A stretch of 64,000 bases of DNA from Tolypeutes matacus (taxonomy: Eukaryota; Chordata; Mammalia; Cingulata; Chlamyphoridae): contig JAKSZT010053883.1 of assembly GCA_026826555.1 (NCBI GenBank), positions 24,877,494 to 24,941,493 on the forward strand, given 5' to 3'. Of the stretch, positions 62,530 through 64,000 are shown in pieces. The notes beneath the pieces are model-generated. The model made no database searches and had not been told where the DNA came from. It saw only the letters and a program-made list of their open reading frames with translations. The position numbers and the translations under genes are program-made. How positions within the stretch are numbered: the stretch's first letter is position 1; each line of letters begins with the position of its first letter.

Positions 62530-63620
62530 GATTTTATTTCATTTAATAATTTATTGTTAATTGTGGTAAAATGCATAACATAAAAATCATCTTAACCATT
62601 TTTAAGTGGACAATTTTTTGGCATTAAGTACAATGACAATATTTTGTAATTTTTACCACTATTTACAGGTTATTTCATCATCTCAAACTCTTATTCGTTT
62701 GACAGTAACTCTCCATTCCTCCCCCCCCTTTCTGTTTCTATGAATATTCTAAGTATATCATGTAAGAGAAATCATGCAATAATTTTCCTTTTTGTTTGGT
62801 TTATTTCATTCAGTCTCGTGTCTACAAGTCTCATCCATATTGTAGCATGTAACAACACTTCTTTTTTGGCTGAATAATATTCTATTGTGTAGATATACCA
62901 CCCTTTGTTTTTCCATTCATCTGTTCTTTGACTATTATGAATAATGCTGCAGTGAATATTGGTTTATAAATATTTGTCCAAGTCCCCGCTTTCAATTCTT
63001 TTGAGTTTATATACCTTGGAGTAGAATTTCCAGGTCAACAGCGAACAGGTAATTCCCTGTTTAACTTTCTGGGGAACCATCAGACTGTTTTCACACAGTG
63101 GCTGTACCATTTTACATTGCCACCAACAATGTACAAGGGTTCCTATTTTTCTGCATCCTGTAATTTTCGCTTTTTAAAATAATAACCATCCTAGAGGATG
63201 TGAAATGGTACCTCACTGTAGTTTAATTAGCATTTCTTTAATGGCTGATGATTTTGAACATCTTTACATATTCTTATTGGCCATTTGAATACTATCTTTG
63301 GAGGAGAGGCTCTTCAAACCCTTGGTTCACTTTTTAATTGGATTATTTGTCTTTTTGTTTTTGAGTTGTAGGTGTTCTTTGTATATCCTGGTTATTAAAT
63401 ACTTATCTGATATATGGTTTCCAAATATTTTCTCCCATTCTATAAGTTGTCTATTATCTTGATAATGTTATTCAATGCACAAAAGTTTATTTTTCACACA
63501 AAAGTTTTTAATTTTGATGAAGTCCATTTTAATTTTTTTTTTCTTTCGTTGCTTGTGTTTTTGGTGTAAATCTAAAAATCCATTGCAACTACTCTTACTG
63601 CTTTTTTTTTTTGTATTTAG
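62530..63620 (-). mobile_element. Old LINE-1 fragment (minus)
   Basis: AT-rich L1 3' portion in minus orientation, similar in wording to the L1 at 31.2-31.9 kb (same motifs around the SINE-free stretch that ends in a T-rich 63520-63610). No coding potential. Confidence 0.65.
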
Positions 63621-63699
63621 CTACTTTTTTTGTAGTAAGTCATTTTGATTCCTCCTACTTTCCTTTTCTCTGTATTCCTCCCGCCCTGAGATGGCTTCC

Positions 63700-64000
63700 T
63701 TGTCTGTCTGCTCATTGTTTATGCTTCTTGTCTGCTTGTTGTTTTGGTTTGTTTGGGGGTTTTTTTGGTTTGTTTTTTCGGTTCGCTGTCTGCTCGTTGT
63801 CTGTTTTGTTTTTTTCTTTAGGAGGCACCAGGAACCAAACCAGAAATCTCCTGTGTGGGAGGCGGGCACTCAACTGCTCGAGCCATATCCACTCCCTGCT
63901 CGTTTGTTTTTGTTCATTGTCTGCTCATTGTTTTTGCTCGATGTCTGCTCACTGTCTGTTTTGTTTGTCGTCTTTAGAAGGCACCGGGAACCAAACCGAG
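63700..64000 (-). mobile_element. Long two-headed SINE running off the window
   Basis: Inner head at 63822-63897. The outer head begins at 63973 and is cut by the window edge. Confidence 0.75.

Noticed and set aside
53742..64000. ZCCHC17 exon 3 inside the window
   Set aside because: I scanned for the start of the S1 domain (VAMVTDYGAF) after an AG acceptor and did not find it. Intron 2 seems to run past the right edge.

Overview
This window is vertebrate nuclear DNA from a placental mammal, almost certainly a xenarthran (armadillo or sloth). Two things show this. First, it holds a spliced gene with ten GT-AG exons whose conceptual protein is nearly identical, from memory, to human SNRNP40. 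Second, it is packed with tRNA-Ala-like SINEs of the DAS type known from armadillo, in several architectures, with A-rich tails and target-site duplications (TSDs). I cannot decide between armadillo and sloth from sequence alone.

Layout. Positions 1-8.7 kb are intergenic and hold old and young repeats only. SNRNP40 (U5 snRNP 40 kDa WD40 protein) runs on the minus strand from its start codon at 44500 to its stop at 9155, with a 3'UTR to about 8690. All ten coding exons were placed and their reading phases join into 358 codons without a break. A GC-rich bidirectional promoter lies between about 44500 and 44710. ZCCHC17 (nucleolar S1/zinc-knuckle protein) leaves it on the plus strand: a probable non-coding first exon ends near 44821 (or 44941), and the first coding exon ends at 53741. 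The rest of ZCCHC17 is beyond the right edge. This head-to-head order matches human 1p35 as I remember it.

Introns and flanks are dominated by retrotransposons: about 40 DAS-type SINEs (single-headed, two-headed and multi-headed), LINE-1 fragments in both orientations, a HAL1-like half-L1, an RPSA processed pseudogene inside SNRNP40 intron 4, and relics of MIR, L2, MER5 and MER20. Many insertions are nested and keep clean TSDs, so their relative order can be read.

The two genes work in RNA metabolism (U5 snRNP assembly and splicing; ribosome/nucleolar biology). I found no operon, CRISPR array, rRNA or intact tRNA gene, and no previously undescribed multi-gene system. The points most worth a second look are an open in-frame extension upstream of the ZCCHC17 start, a target site used repeatedly at 47.1-47.9 kb, a 1.26-kb L1-mobilised element with a 16-bp TSD, a half-L1 without an A tail, and several unusual SINE architectures.
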